Source: JAHDDY01 sp964549375 (GTDB taxonomy: Bacteria; Pseudomonadota; Alphaproteobacteria; Rhodobacterales; Rhodobacteraceae). From it: a DNA stretch of 64,000 nt. Position 1 is the first letter of the stretch. The number at the start of each line of letters is the position of its first letter. The stretch lies in assembly GCA_964549375.1 (NCBI GenBank), contig CAZJWF010000004.1, forward strand, positions 14,620 to 78,619, read 5' to 3'. The position numbers and the translations under genes are program-made. Under the pieces are notes generated by a model. That model saw only the letters and a program-made list of their open reading frames with translations. It was not told the origin of the DNA and made no database searches. Positions 7,613-16,518 of this stretch are shown here, in pieces.

Positions 7613-10600
7613 TCAGAACCGCCGCAGATCCAACGTGCGTGGAAATTCAACTGATGGCTCCGCGCGGCGCGGCGCTATCAGGCCCGGCGTATGTTCGTGA
7701 GAGAAGCGGGCGAGTCGGCGTCCTTCAGCTTCCAACTCATTGATTGGACGGTCCTCATGTGCGCGCCCACCGCGATGTGCTGCAAAATAGGTACACCCGC
7801 CAAGCGACCGCGATTGTTCCGCGTCCACGAGATCGAAGACGAGGGGTATATGCGGTTTGATGGTCGGGTGGAGGCATCGGGAGGGCAACCACGCGCGAAA
7901 GCGTACTGCCGAGATCACCGAACCGTCGTCCAACGCCATTAGTGGCAAGGTGATGCCGTTGCATGTTGGGACAAGTCCGTCGCGTAGTCCCGTGATCCGC
8001 ACTTGCATCCGCTCCATAGACGAGTCGACGAGGCGCGTTGTTCCATCAATTGTTGCCTCTTCACCGAGGACTGGCCACGGTTCGATGGCGTGGCGTAATT
8101 CAATGGCCGCGCCTGCGGCTTCGGTTTGTCCGGCGAGCGGAAAGCGAAACGCCCGTTGTGCCGCGAACCAGTCGGGGTCAAATGGGATTCCGAGGCCCTG
8201 AGAAAGATCCGCGAGAACGGTCTGGAAATCTTCTTCAACGAAATGGGGCAGCAAGAAACGATCGTGAAGCTCTGTCCCCCATCGGATCAAAGGGGCATCA
8301 TAAGGTTGTTCCCAAAACCACGCGATGAGTGCGCGCATCAGCAGCCCTTGCGCCGCCGCCATTCTTGGATGGGGCGGCATTTCGAAGCTGCGAAATTCGA
8401 CCAGACCCAACCTTCCGGCTGGACCGTCCGGCGAATAGAGCTTGTCGATACAAATCTCGGCGCGATGGGTGTTGCCAGTGACATCAATCAACAGATTTCG
8501 GAACAATCGATCCACCAGCCAAGGCGATGCGCCCGGAGGAGCGGGTAATTGATCGAGCGCAATTTCCAGCTCAAATAAGCTATCGTGGCGGGCCTCGTCG
8601 ATGCGCGGGGCTTGTGATGTCGGTCCAACGAACAGGCCGCTGAAAAGATAACTGAGCGAAGGGTGGTTCTGCCAATATCGGATCACCGATGCCAAGAGGT
8701 CGGGGCGGCGCAGAAAAGGGCTGTCGTCAGGCCGCGCGCCGCCCATGACGATATGATTACCCCCGCCTGATCCCGTGGGTCGCCCGTCAATTTGAAAGCT
8801 TGACGCATCAAGGCCAACCGCGCGGGCCTCTTCATAGATAACCTCAGTAATGGCGACTTGTTCGTCCCAGTTTCGGGCGGGGTGAATATTGACCTCGATG
8901 ACACCGGGATCGGGAGTGACTTTGATGATATTGAGCCGTGCATCAGCCGGAGGAGGGTAGCCCTCAACGTGAACAGGTTGGTTTAGCTCGGCGGCGACAT
9001 CTTCTACAGCATTCAGCAGAGAGAGATAGGCTTCGAGTTCCCATGTCGGGGGGAGGAAAACACAGATTACGCCATCCCGTGGTTCGATGGAGAGTGCGGT
9101 GCGAACGGCGCCTCCTGCGGCGTCGGATATGGTTTGCGCCGTGCCTTCGGCGCTCGTTCCCTTTGTTTCGTGTCCTTCCGATGGGCTGCGCCTTTTTGAT
9201 TTTTTGTCGGTTTGAAAGCGCGTCGACGCCGAGAAGCGCGATGGCAAAGGTGCCCGCCGCGTGAATGGATCGCGCTCAAATTGGAGTGGCATCATACCCG
9301 GCGGCAGAATAGGAAGAGACTCTAGAGGAAGACGAAGCCCCGCTGTGCTGTCGCCGGGTACGAGGAAAAGACGTCCGCGTTGGGTTTTCCAAAGTTCCGT
9401 CTGAAAGCGCGGTGTCCGCGCGCCGCTTTGCGCTTGTTGGATGGGCAAGACGTAAGCGACTGGTTTGTCCAGACCTTGCTCGAAAACGCGGACAAGGCGA
9501 TGACGCATTTCGGGATCAGCCAACTCGTTCAATTCAGGTGACGAATTTGGCGGTAAATTTTGCTCACGTAGGGCGAATTCTAGCGGATCCTCATAGGCGG
9601 CGGTAATGTGTTCTTGCGGGGCGTCTAGGCGTTCGCACAATTTGGCCATGAAAACTTCGGCCTCTTCGATTGACGCGTTCCCTTTGCCTTCATTTGCAAC
9701 GAGAGAAGAGTCGCGCCACATGGAACCGCCGTCTTCGCGCCAATGTAGCTCAAAGGCCCAGCGGGGCAGAGGTTCACCAGGATACCATTTTCCTTGTCCA
9801 TAATGCAGCGCGCCTGTGTCTGGCGCGAAACGGGTACGAAGGCGTCTGATTAGTTGATCGGCGTGCTGGCGCTTTGTCGGACCAACTGCGGCGACGGTCC
9901 ATTCCTCTGCGTCGCGGTCGGTTCCGGAAACAAAGGTAGGTTCGCCGCCGACGGTCAAACGGACGTCGCCTTTTTGCAGTCGTTCCTCGACAGCGCGTCC
10001 TGTGGCCATCACGGCTTGCCATTGATGGTCACTCATTGGTTTGGTGTCACGCGGCGGATCGTTTAATCGGCGGACGTTCATGTCAAAGTCAAACTCGACT
10101 TCGCAAGGGCTGGTCGCACCGGTGATGGGCGCGGCCGAACTCGGCGAGGGGGTGCAGGCCAGTGGAATATGGCCCTCTCCAGCAAAGAGGCCGGAAGTCG
10201 GATCCAACCCGACCCATCCCGCGCCGGGCAGATACACCTCGGCCCAGGCATGAAGGTCGGTGAAATCCTCGTCAGGGCCACTTGGGCCGGTCAACGGCCT
10301 TTCGTCTGCAACAAGCTGAATTAAATACCCCGAAACGAAGCGCGCGGCATACCCCAGATGCCGGAGTGTTTGGACCAAGAGCCACGAGCTGTCACGGCAC
10401 GAACCTGTGCCGCTACACAGTGTTTCATCGGGAGTTTGGACCCCCGGTTCCATCCGCACGACATAGCCGACTTCTTTTTGAACGTATTGGTTGAGCGCGA
10501 CCATGAAGTCTATTGTGGAGGAACCTTCTTGGGGCACCGCATCGAAAAATTGCTTGAAGCGGGGGCTGAGGTCGGCGTGTCCGAGATAGGGCTTAAGGTT

Positions 10601-10936
10601 GCCGAAGGTTTCTTCGTCATATCGAAAATCAGGTTCGCGCGCGTATTCTTCGAGGAAAAAATCAAAAGGATTAATCGCCTCCATCCGGGCGATGAGGTCG
10701 ATCTCGACTTCAAAATGGTTCGTCCGCTCGGGAAATGTGACTCGGGCAAGGTAGTTCGAGAACGGATCTTGCTGCCAATTTATGAAATGCTGAGCAGGGA
10801 GTATTTTTTGCGTGTATTGAACTATTTTCGTTCTTGTATGCGGTGCGGGTCGCAAGCGAATAGTATGTGGAGTGTGGTCGACGAGCCGATCATAACGATA
10901 ACGTGTTCGGTGGTTGAGCGCGACTTCAATGCTCAT
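7613..10936 (-). CDS. Transglutaminase-like protein with DUF2126 domain (Anbu gene set)
   Basis: The 1107-residue protein starts with a beta-rich transglutaminase N-terminal domain. A transglutaminase core follows with apparent catalytic Cys180 (GSCRDSS), His229 (DLHAW) and Asp245 (LDPTSG). The remaining roughly 800 residues match DUF2126, including GGGNHIVMGGARPDDSPFLRRP-like sequence. There is no signal peptide, so it is cytoplasmic. Proteins of this type are known neighbours of ATP-grasp amidoligase, alpha-E and Anbu genes, as here. It is divergently transcribed from them over a 69-base spacer. It is thought to hydrolyse or rearrange amide bonds made by the ligase; the substrate is unknown. 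Confidence 0.9.
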   Translation of the reverse strand: MSIEVALNHRTRYRYDRLVDHTPHTIRLRPAPHTRTKIVQYTQKILPAQHFINWQQDPFSNYLARVTFPERTNHFEVEIDLIARMEAINPFDFFLEEYAREPDFRYDEETFGNLKPYLGHADLSPRFKQFFDAVPQEGSSTIDFMVALNQYVQKEVGYVVRMEPGVQTPDETLCSGTGSCRDSSWLLVQTLRHLGYAARFVSGYLIQLVADERPLTGPSGPDEDFTDLHAWAEVYLPGAGWVGLDPTSGLFAGEGHIPLACTPSPSSAAPITGATSPCEVEFDFDMNVRRLNDPPRDTKPMSDHQWQAVMATGRAVEERLQKGDVRLTVGGEPTFVSGTDRDAEEWTVAAVGPTKRQHADQLIRRLRTRFAPDTGALHYGQGKWYPGEPLPRWAFELHWREDGGSMWRDSSLVANEGKGNASIEEAEVFMAKLCERLDAPQEHITAAYEDPLEFALREQNLPPNSSPELNELADPEMRHRLVRVFEQGLDKPVAYVLPIQQAQSGARTPRFQTELWKTQRGRLFLVPGDSTAGLRLPLESLPILPPGMMPLQFERDPFTRRAPLPSRFSASTRFQTDKKSKRRSPSEGHETKGTSAEGTAQTISDAAGGAVRTALSIEPRDGVICVFLPPTWELEAYLSLLNAVEDVAAELNQPVHVEGYPPPADARLNIIKVTPDPGVIEVNIHPARNWDEQVAITEVIYEEARAVGLDASSFQIDGRPTGSGGGNHIVMGGARPDDSPFLRRPDLLASVIRYWQNHPSLSYLFSGLFVGPTSQAPRIDEARHDSLFELEIALDQLPAPPGASPWLVDRLFRNLLIDVTGNTHRAEICIDKLYSPDGPAGRLGLVEFRSFEMPPHPRMAAAQGLLMRALIAWFWEQPYDAPLIRWGTELHDRFLLPHFVEEDFQTVLADLSQGLGIPFDPDWFAAQRAFRFPLAGQTEAAGAAIELRHAIEPWPVLGEEATIDGTTRLVDSSMERMQVRITGLRDGLVPTCNGITLPLMALDDGSVISAVRFRAWLPSRCLHPTIKPHIPLVFDLVDAEQSRSLGGCTYFAAHRGGRAHEDRPINELEAEGRRLARFSHEHTPGLIAPRRAEPSVEFPRTLDLRRF

Positions 10937-11005
10937 CTTTACATGGTCCTTCGCGCTGCTTCATAATGCCGCATGATTTACGATCCTCACCGATAGCGTA
11001 CAATT
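10937..11005. promoter_or_regulatory. Divergent promoter spacer of the Anbu gene set
   Basis: The only 69 bases between the transglutaminase start (minus) and the ATP-grasp start (plus) must hold both promoters or place them in the coding ends. No clear -35/-10 pair or operator was recognised. Confidence 0.35.
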
Positions 11006-12424
11006 ATGTTCAACGAAATGCTTCGTGATGGTGAGGTCCGGGATATTTACCGAACAATCGAGCAGTGGATCGCGGTGGATGGCGTGGCAGCGTTGTCGAA
11101 ACGTATCCCTGAAGCCGAGGCATTATTTCGGCGCGTTGGGATTACTTTTGCTGTCTATGGCGAAGGCGGTGATCCGGAACGCTTGATCCCCTTTGATGCC
11201 ATTCCGCGTGTTTTCTCCGCCGCTGAATGGGATGTGGTGGAGCGCGGCTCGATTCAGCGCGCCAAGGCTCTGAATGCGTTTTTGGCCGATGTCTATGGAC
11301 CAAAAGAAATCCTGAACGCAGGGGTCGTCCCCCGAAACCTCGTTGAGCAAAACCCGGCCTATGAAGCGGTGATGGAGCAGATCAGGCCGCCAAACGATAT
11401 TTGGGCCCATATAATTGGCGTTGATATTGTTCGCACGGGCCTCAATGAATTTTTTGTATTGGAAGATAATTGCCGCACGCCTTCCGGGGTTTCATATTTG
11501 CTTGAGACGCGGGACGTCATGACCCGGATGTTTCCGCAGCTATTTAGTACGGGCGTGATCCGGCCGGTTGACGACTATCCACATATGTTGGCTCAGGCGA
11601 TGGACGAGGTTGCGCCGCCAAAATGTGATGGCCTGCCGACACGCGCCTTGCTGACCCCCGGTTACATGAACTCAGCTTATTACGAGCACAGTTTTCTTGC
11701 GGATCAAATGGGTGTGGAATTGGTGGAGGGGTCAGACCTTTTTACCGCCGATGGCAGACTATGGATGAGAACGATAGATGGTCCTCAATCTATAGATGTC
11801 CTCTATCGCAGAATCGATGACGCTTTCCTTGATCCGTTGTGCTTTCGGCCCGACTCGTTGCTCGGTGTGTGCGGATTGATGGAAGTTTATCGTCAGGGCG
11901 GCGTCACGATTGTTAATGCGCCGGGAACCGGCGTGGCAGATGACAAGGCCACATATGTTTTCGTCCCTGAGATGATCCGATTTTATCTTGGCGAAGAGCC
12001 TGTCTTGCCGAACGTACCGACATGGCGTTGTTCGCAACCCGATGACTGTGACTATGTATTGGATCATTTGTCAGAGTTGGTCGTGAAGCAAGTTCATGGG
12101 TCCGGCGGGTATGGAATGCTGATCGGGAATGCCGCTACCCAAGGGGAAATCGAAGAATTTACGGCTCGGATCAAAGCGGAGCCAACCGCGTATATTGCTC
12201 AGCCAATCCTCGCGCTTTCCGGCGTTCCGTCCTTGGTCAATGATGGGATCGAGCCACGCCATGTCGACCTTCGGCCTTATGTGATTACGGGGCAGGAAAC
12301 GCGTTTGATCTCAGGCGGGCTGACCCGCGTGGCTCTACGAGAAGGGTCGCTTGTGGTCAATTCGAGCCAAGGCGGGGGGGTGAAGGACACGTGGGTTCTG
12401 CGCGAGGGTGCCCATGCTGAGTAG
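11006..12424 (+). CDS. Circularly permuted ATP-grasp protein (putative peptide amidoligase)
   Basis: The 472-residue protein matches the circularly permuted ATP-grasp type 2 family (former DUF404/DUF407): FVLEDNCRTPSGVSYLLE, DVLYRRIDDAFLDP, then VVKQVHGSGGYGML and the end region DLRPYVITG with SQGGGVKDTW. ATP-grasp enzymes form amide bonds using ATP. In this gene context the ligase is predicted to build a small peptide or amide tag. It overlaps the alpha-E gene and starts a plus-strand operon with alpha-E, Anbu and glutaminase. The family assignment is firm; the substrate is not known. Confidence 0.92.
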   Translation: MFNEMLRDGEVRDIYRTIEQWIAVDGVAALSKRIPEAEALFRRVGITFAVYGEGGDPERLIPFDAIPRVFSAAEWDVVERGSIQRAKALNAFLADVYGPKEILNAGVVPRNLVEQNPAYEAVMEQIRPPNDIWAHIIGVDIVRTGLNEFFVLEDNCRTPSGVSYLLETRDVMTRMFPQLFSTGVIRPVDDYPHMLAQAMDEVAPPKCDGLPTRALLTPGYMNSAYYEHSFLADQMGVELVEGSDLFTADGRLWMRTIDGPQSIDVLYRRIDDAFLDPLCFRPDSLLGVCGLMEVYRQGGVTIVNAPGTGVADDKATYVFVPEMIRFYLGEEPVLPNVPTWRCSQPDDCDYVLDHLSELVVKQVHGSGGYGMLIGNAATQGEIEEFTARIKAEPTAYIAQPILALSGVPSLVNDGIEPRHVDLRPYVITGQETRLISGGLTRVALREGSLVVNSSQGGGVKDTWVLREGAHAE

Positions 12425-13394
12425 AACGGCTGAGGGATTGTTTTGGCTGGGGCGTTACATTGAGCGCGCTGAAAATACCGTGCGGTTGTTAGAGGCCGCG
12501 CGGCATATTGATCAAATGCCGCTCTCTTCGCCCGAAATGGGCAGTGAATGGTCCGCGATTTTGATCGCAGCAGGGTGCCGCACGACATATCCGGGGGATA
12601 TTGAGCGGGCAGATGGTTCCTCGACGGTGCGGCATTTGATTGTCGATGAAACGAATCCCTCATCCATCAAAAACTGTTTTGAAGCAGCGCGGAGCAACGC
12701 GCGGGCGCAGCGCATCGCGCTGACGATTGAAGTCTGGTCCTCTATCAATGAGGCATGGCGCGAAGTGCGAGAGCTGACTGAGGCGGACTGTTCTGGGACA
12801 GAACTGCCCCGAATTTTGGAACGGGTTCGGTCACTGGCTGCCGAATTTCGCGGTTCCGTTACTGGCACTCTTTTGCGAAATGCGGGATTCGATTTTTTGC
12901 GTTTGGGTGAAGGGATTGAGCGCGCCGATGCGACTGCAAGATTGCTGGATGTGAAATATCACGTTTTGCTCCCTTATAGCCATGCGGTGGGCAGCAGCTA
13001 TGATCAGCTTCAATGGAATCATATTTTAAGCGCGGCGGGGGCACGAGCGTCTTATCGCTGGGCGTATCGCGCTGAGGTGTCCGCAGAGTTGGTTGTTGAC
13101 TTTTTGCTATTAAATCCACAATTTCCCCGATCATTTTGTTTTAGTTATCGCAGAATTGTTGAACGTCTGAAACGTCTTTGCGAAAATCCGGCTCGGAAAG
13201 AGAACTCACTCTTGCAGGCGACGGAGATCCTTGATTCACTCGAACGCGACAGTGCGAAGCTCATTCTGTATGGCGGGCTGCACGAGTACTTGACTGACAA
13301 AATTGACCGTACCATCAAGCTCACAACAAGAATTGGTGCCGATTTTGGGTTTCAATCCGCTGCGTCGCAAGCGGGTCAGCAAACTCAGGCTTAG
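12414..13394 (+). CDS. Alpha-E domain protein
   Basis: The ATG at 12414 is chosen because family members begin MLSRTAE, and GCGAGGG lies just upstream; it overlaps the ATP-grasp stop by 11 bases. The 326-residue all-helical protein has two copies of the E-R-A-[ED] motif (YIERAENTVRLL near residue 20 and GIERADATARLL near residue 170) that define the family (DUF403). It is the constant companion of the circularly permuted ATP-grasp protein and probably its structural or regulatory partner. No enzymatic activity is established for the family. Confidence 0.92.
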   Translation: MLSRTAEGLFWLGRYIERAENTVRLLEAARHIDQMPLSSPEMGSEWSAILIAAGCRTTYPGDIERADGSSTVRHLIVDETNPSSIKNCFEAARSNARAQRIALTIEVWSSINEAWREVRELTEADCSGTELPRILERVRSLAAEFRGSVTGTLLRNAGFDFLRLGEGIERADATARLLDVKYHVLLPYSHAVGSSYDQLQWNHILSAAGARASYRWAYRAEVSAELVVDFLLLNPQFPRSFCFSYRRIVERLKRLCENPARKENSLLQATEILDSLERDSAKLILYGGLHEYLTDKIDRTIKLTTRIGADFGFQSAASQAGQQTQA

Positions 13395-13424
13395 GCGCTC
13401 TCCAACCGAGAAGGATCAGGCGCG

Positions 13425-14177
13425 ATGACATACTGCGTTGCCCTTAAATTGAACGCAGGGCTGGTGTGCCTCGCTGATACGCGCACAAATGCGGGTATCG
13501 ACAACATCTCGAAATTCAAAAAGCTGTTCACGTGGAAGAAACCGGGCGAGCGCGCCATTACGATGATGACGTCCGGTAATCTCGCGATTACACAAGCCGT
13601 GATGTCGCTGCTTCAGCAAAACATCGATAATCCGAAGGAAAATGTCGAAACACTGTTTTCCGCGCCGTCGATGTTTCGTGTCGCTGAGATCGTCGGCGAG
13701 GCGATGCGGACAATACAAACGCGCTACGGTCCCGGCCTGTCGGCGCGCGGCGAAAACTCGACGTCTGCAATCCTTTTGGCGGGTCAGCGTAAGGGCGGGC
13801 AGCACCGATTGTTCATGATCTACTCGGCGGGGAATTTCATTGAGGCGACAGATGACACGCCGTTCCTACAGATCGGAGAACACAAATACGGGAAACCGAT
13901 CCTCGATCGGGTAATCGTGCCGGAGACTCCGTTGGGTGATGCTCTGACCGCAACGCTGCTGTCCATGAATGCGACATTGAAATCGAACCTGTCCGTTGGA
14001 ATGCCGCTCGATTTGACGGTTCAGCGCGAAGGGGCGTTCGATTTTGATGAAGAACGGCGGATCGAAGAGAATGACGCGGCCTACGAGGCGTTGTCTCAAG
14101 CGTGGTCAAACGGATTGAAAGACGCTTTTCAGGAAATGCGTGATGCGATGACGTCTGCGAACCGTTCATCGGGGTGA
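13425..14177 (+). CDS. Anbu, proteasome-like peptidase
   Basis: The 250-residue Ntn-hydrolase starts MTYCVALKLNAGLVCLADTR. Thr2 would be the N-terminal nucleophile after removal of Met, and the following SDTR-type and TSGNLA strands fit the proteasome beta/HslV fold. The family is known as Anbu (ancestral beta subunit) and assembles into helical rather than closed ring particles. It lies 30 bases after the alpha-E gene and 12 before glutaminase, in the canonical gene set. The C-terminal helix region (EDAFQEM-like) is rich in charged residues. It is probably cytoplasmic; the substrate is unknown. Confidence 0.93.
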   Translation: MTYCVALKLNAGLVCLADTRTNAGIDNISKFKKLFTWKKPGERAITMMTSGNLAITQAVMSLLQQNIDNPKENVETLFSAPSMFRVAEIVGEAMRTIQTRYGPGLSARGENSTSAILLAGQRKGGQHRLFMIYSAGNFIEATDDTPFLQIGEHKYGKPILDRVIVPETPLGDALTATLLSMNATLKSNLSVGMPLDLTVQREGAFDFDEERRIEENDAAYEALSQAWSNGLKDAFQEMRDAMTSANRSSG

Positions 14178-14189
14178 AGGATCAGTAAA

Positions 14190-15071
14190 GTGACCGATTG
14201 GCAGAAAACGCTTGATGACATTGCGTCTCAGGTTCGGCCTTTGACGGCGCAGGGCCGCGTGGCAACCTATATCCCGGCGCTGTCCAGAGTGCCGCAAGAT
14301 CATTTCGCGATTGCCGTGACAACTAAAGGTGGCGAAGAGTTCGCAGCCGGTGATGCCGATGTTCCGTTTTCGATTCAGTCGGTGTCGAAAGTTTTTAATC
14401 TCGTATTTGCGCTTGATTTGCTGGGTGATGATCTGTGGCGGCGCGTCGGACGTGAACCGTCAGGCATGGGATTCAATTCTCTGATTTTGCTAGAAGTCGA
14501 AAGCGGGGTTCCGCGAAATCCGTTGATCAATGCTGGTGCGATTGTGACGACCGACGCGATCTTGAACCAAGAGAAAAATTGGGCGGATATCTTTATCAGT
14601 AAGATGCAACAGCTTTCCGGCTCGGATGCTGTGAAATATGATGCGGAAGTTTTTGAATCTGAGCGAGAGTTCGGCGATCTCAATCGTGCGATTGCTTGGT
14701 TCTTGAAGGCCAAACGAAATCTCGTATCTGATCCGACTCTTGTAACGGAGACGTATTTCCGCGCTTGTTCGACCGCCATGAGCGCGCGGGAGCTTTCGCG
14801 GGCGGGGCGGTGTCTCGTGGAGGAAAGCGCTGTTGCCGATCAAGAAAGGCTGCAACGGGTTCGTGCGATCATGCGAACTTGCGGTTTGTATGATGCCGCA
14901 GGCGACTTTGCGTTTCGGGTGGGCCTTCCCGCCAAAAGTGGCGTTGGTGGCGGAATTTTGGCGGTGGAACCGGGCGAGTATTCTGTCGCCGTTTGGTCTC
15001 CCGCGCTTGATCAGAAGGGAAATTCAGTCGCCGGTGTCAGGGCGCTGGAGTTGTTGACGGACATGGTCTGA
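14190..15071 (+). CDS. glsA: Glutaminase (glsA family)
   Basis: The 293-residue protein begins with GTG at 14190 after GAAGGATCAG, 12 bases past the Anbu stop. It matches the serine-dependent beta-lactamase-like glutaminases: FSIQSVSKVF carries the SxxK catalytic pair, and MGFNSLILLE, NPLINAGAI and SGVGGGI are family signatures. It hydrolyses L-glutamine to glutamate and ammonia in the cytoplasm. Its length is close to the usual 300-310. The tight link to Anbu suggests co-expression with the amidoligase system. HutF follows after 75 bases. Confidence 0.93.
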   Translation: MTDWQKTLDDIASQVRPLTAQGRVATYIPALSRVPQDHFAIAVTTKGGEEFAAGDADVPFSIQSVSKVFNLVFALDLLGDDLWRRVGREPSGMGFNSLILLEVESGVPRNPLINAGAIVTTDAILNQEKNWADIFISKMQQLSGSDAVKYDAEVFESEREFGDLNRAIAWFLKAKRNLVSDPTLVTETYFRACSTAMSARELSRAGRCLVEESAVADQERLQRVRAIMRTCGLYDAAGDFAFRVGLPAKSGVGGGILAVEPGEYSVAVWSPALDQKGNSVAGVRALELLTDMV

Positions 15072-15146
15072 GCCGGACAAGATCGAAATTTGACGGTTTG
15101 GCGCTGTCCGCTTGGTGCAGTGTCGTTGGTCGGTTGGGAGCTCGCT

Positions 15147-16514
15147 GTGACGAAAATCCATGCGCGCACCGCGCTTTTGCCGGACGGTTGGATGTCAGAT
15201 GTGGCAATTGTCATCGGCGATGATGGAAAAATTGCTTCGGTTTCGGATGACCTAAGTTCGCCCAGTCATGTGATTGATCTGGTCTTGCCTGCGCCTGTGA
15301 ACCTGCACAGTCACACTTTTCAGCGCGCGATGGTCGGGCTGACTGAGGCGCGCGGGCCTGATCCCAGCGACAGCTTTTGGACGTGGCGTCAGATGATGTA
15401 TCGGTTTCTCGATCAACTGACGCCGGAGCAGGTCGAGGGGATTGCCGCGCAAGCTTTTGTCGAAATGGCGGAGGCAGGATACGCAGCGGTTGCCGAGTTC
15501 CATTACCTGCATCATGCGCCGGATGGACGACCCTATGATCATCTTGCGGAGCTGACGGAAAGGATCGCGGCCGCAGCCGATGCGACGGGGATTGGCTTAA
15601 CGCATCTGCCCGTCTACTACGAGTTCGGCGGATGCGATGGGCGTGCGTTGGTCGGTGGGCAAAGGCGGTTCGGGAATGACTTTGATCGCTACGCAAGATT
15701 GCATGACGAGGCCCGGAGCATCATTGAGCGCGGCCCCGCCGATTGGAATATCGGTGTTGCGCCGCATTCATTGCGAGCGGTGGATGAAGACGGGCTGACG
15801 CGCGCCGTGCAACTGGCACAAGGGACGCCGTTCCACCTGCATCTTGCGGAGCAAATCGCTGAGGTGGAAGAGTTGCTCGTGCATCGAAAGCGGCGTCCAG
15901 TCGAATGGCTGCTGGATCGACAGGACATAGGCGAAACGTGGTGCCTGATCCATTGCACTCAGATGAACGCGAATGAAACAATCAAACTCGCGCAGACGGG
16001 AGCAGTCGCAGGACTTTGCCCAATTACGGAGTCGAGCCTCGGTGATGGTATCTTTGATGGGGTAGATTTCGTTGCGGCGGGCGGTTACTTTGGCGTTGGC
16101 TCGGACAGCAATATTCAGATTTCGCTGTTCGAAGAATTGAAGACGTTGGAATACTCGCAACGTTTGCGAGATCGGTCACGCGCAGCGCTGGCAAACGCAG
16201 AGTCTTCGACGGGCCGGGTCTTGTTCGATCACGCTGTTTCCGGCGGTGCCAAGGCAGTACAACGACAAAGCGGTGCGATTTCGCCGGGGCAGCTTGCTGA
16301 CCTTTGCGGCCTCTCGACTGACAACGAATGGTGTTGTCATCGAGCGGGAGACACGGTGCTGGATAGTCTGATTTTCTCCGGAAATGGTGGTCAGTGCGTC
16401 CGCGAGGTATGGAGCGCAGGGCGGCACATCGTTCGGAATGGGCAGCATGTTGCCCGTGATCAAGTCACGCCACGGTTTAAGCAGATCGTTTCTGACCTGA
16501 GTCAAAACCTTTGA
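15147..16514 (+). CDS. hutF: Formimidoylglutamate deiminase
   Basis: The GTG at 15147 is preferred because GGGAG lies at 15136-15140 and the protein then starts VTKIHARTALLPDGW, as HutF proteins do; an in-frame TTG at 15090 would add 19 unmatched residues. The 455-residue amidohydrolase has the metal-binding LHSHTFQRAM motif, APHSLRAV, FHLHLAEQ and GVGSDSN. It deiminates N-formimidoyl-glutamate to N-formylglutamate in the five-step histidine degradation pathway. No other hut gene is in the window. Confidence 0.9.
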   Translation: MTKIHARTALLPDGWMSDVAIVIGDDGKIASVSDDLSSPSHVIDLVLPAPVNLHSHTFQRAMVGLTEARGPDPSDSFWTWRQMMYRFLDQLTPEQVEGIAAQAFVEMAEAGYAAVAEFHYLHHAPDGRPYDHLAELTERIAAAADATGIGLTHLPVYYEFGGCDGRALVGGQRRFGNDFDRYARLHDEARSIIERGPADWNIGVAPHSLRAVDEDGLTRAVQLAQGTPFHLHLAEQIAEVEELLVHRKRRPVEWLLDRQDIGETWCLIHCTQMNANETIKLAQTGAVAGLCPITESSLGDGIFDGVDFVAAGGYFGVGSDSNIQISLFEELKTLEYSQRLRDRSRAALANAESSTGRVLFDHAVSGGAKAVQRQSGAISPGQLADLCGLSTDNEWCCHRAGDTVLDSLIFSGNGGQCVREVWSAGRHIVRNGQHVARDQVTPRFKQIVSDLSQNL

Positions 16515-16518
16515 GGCG

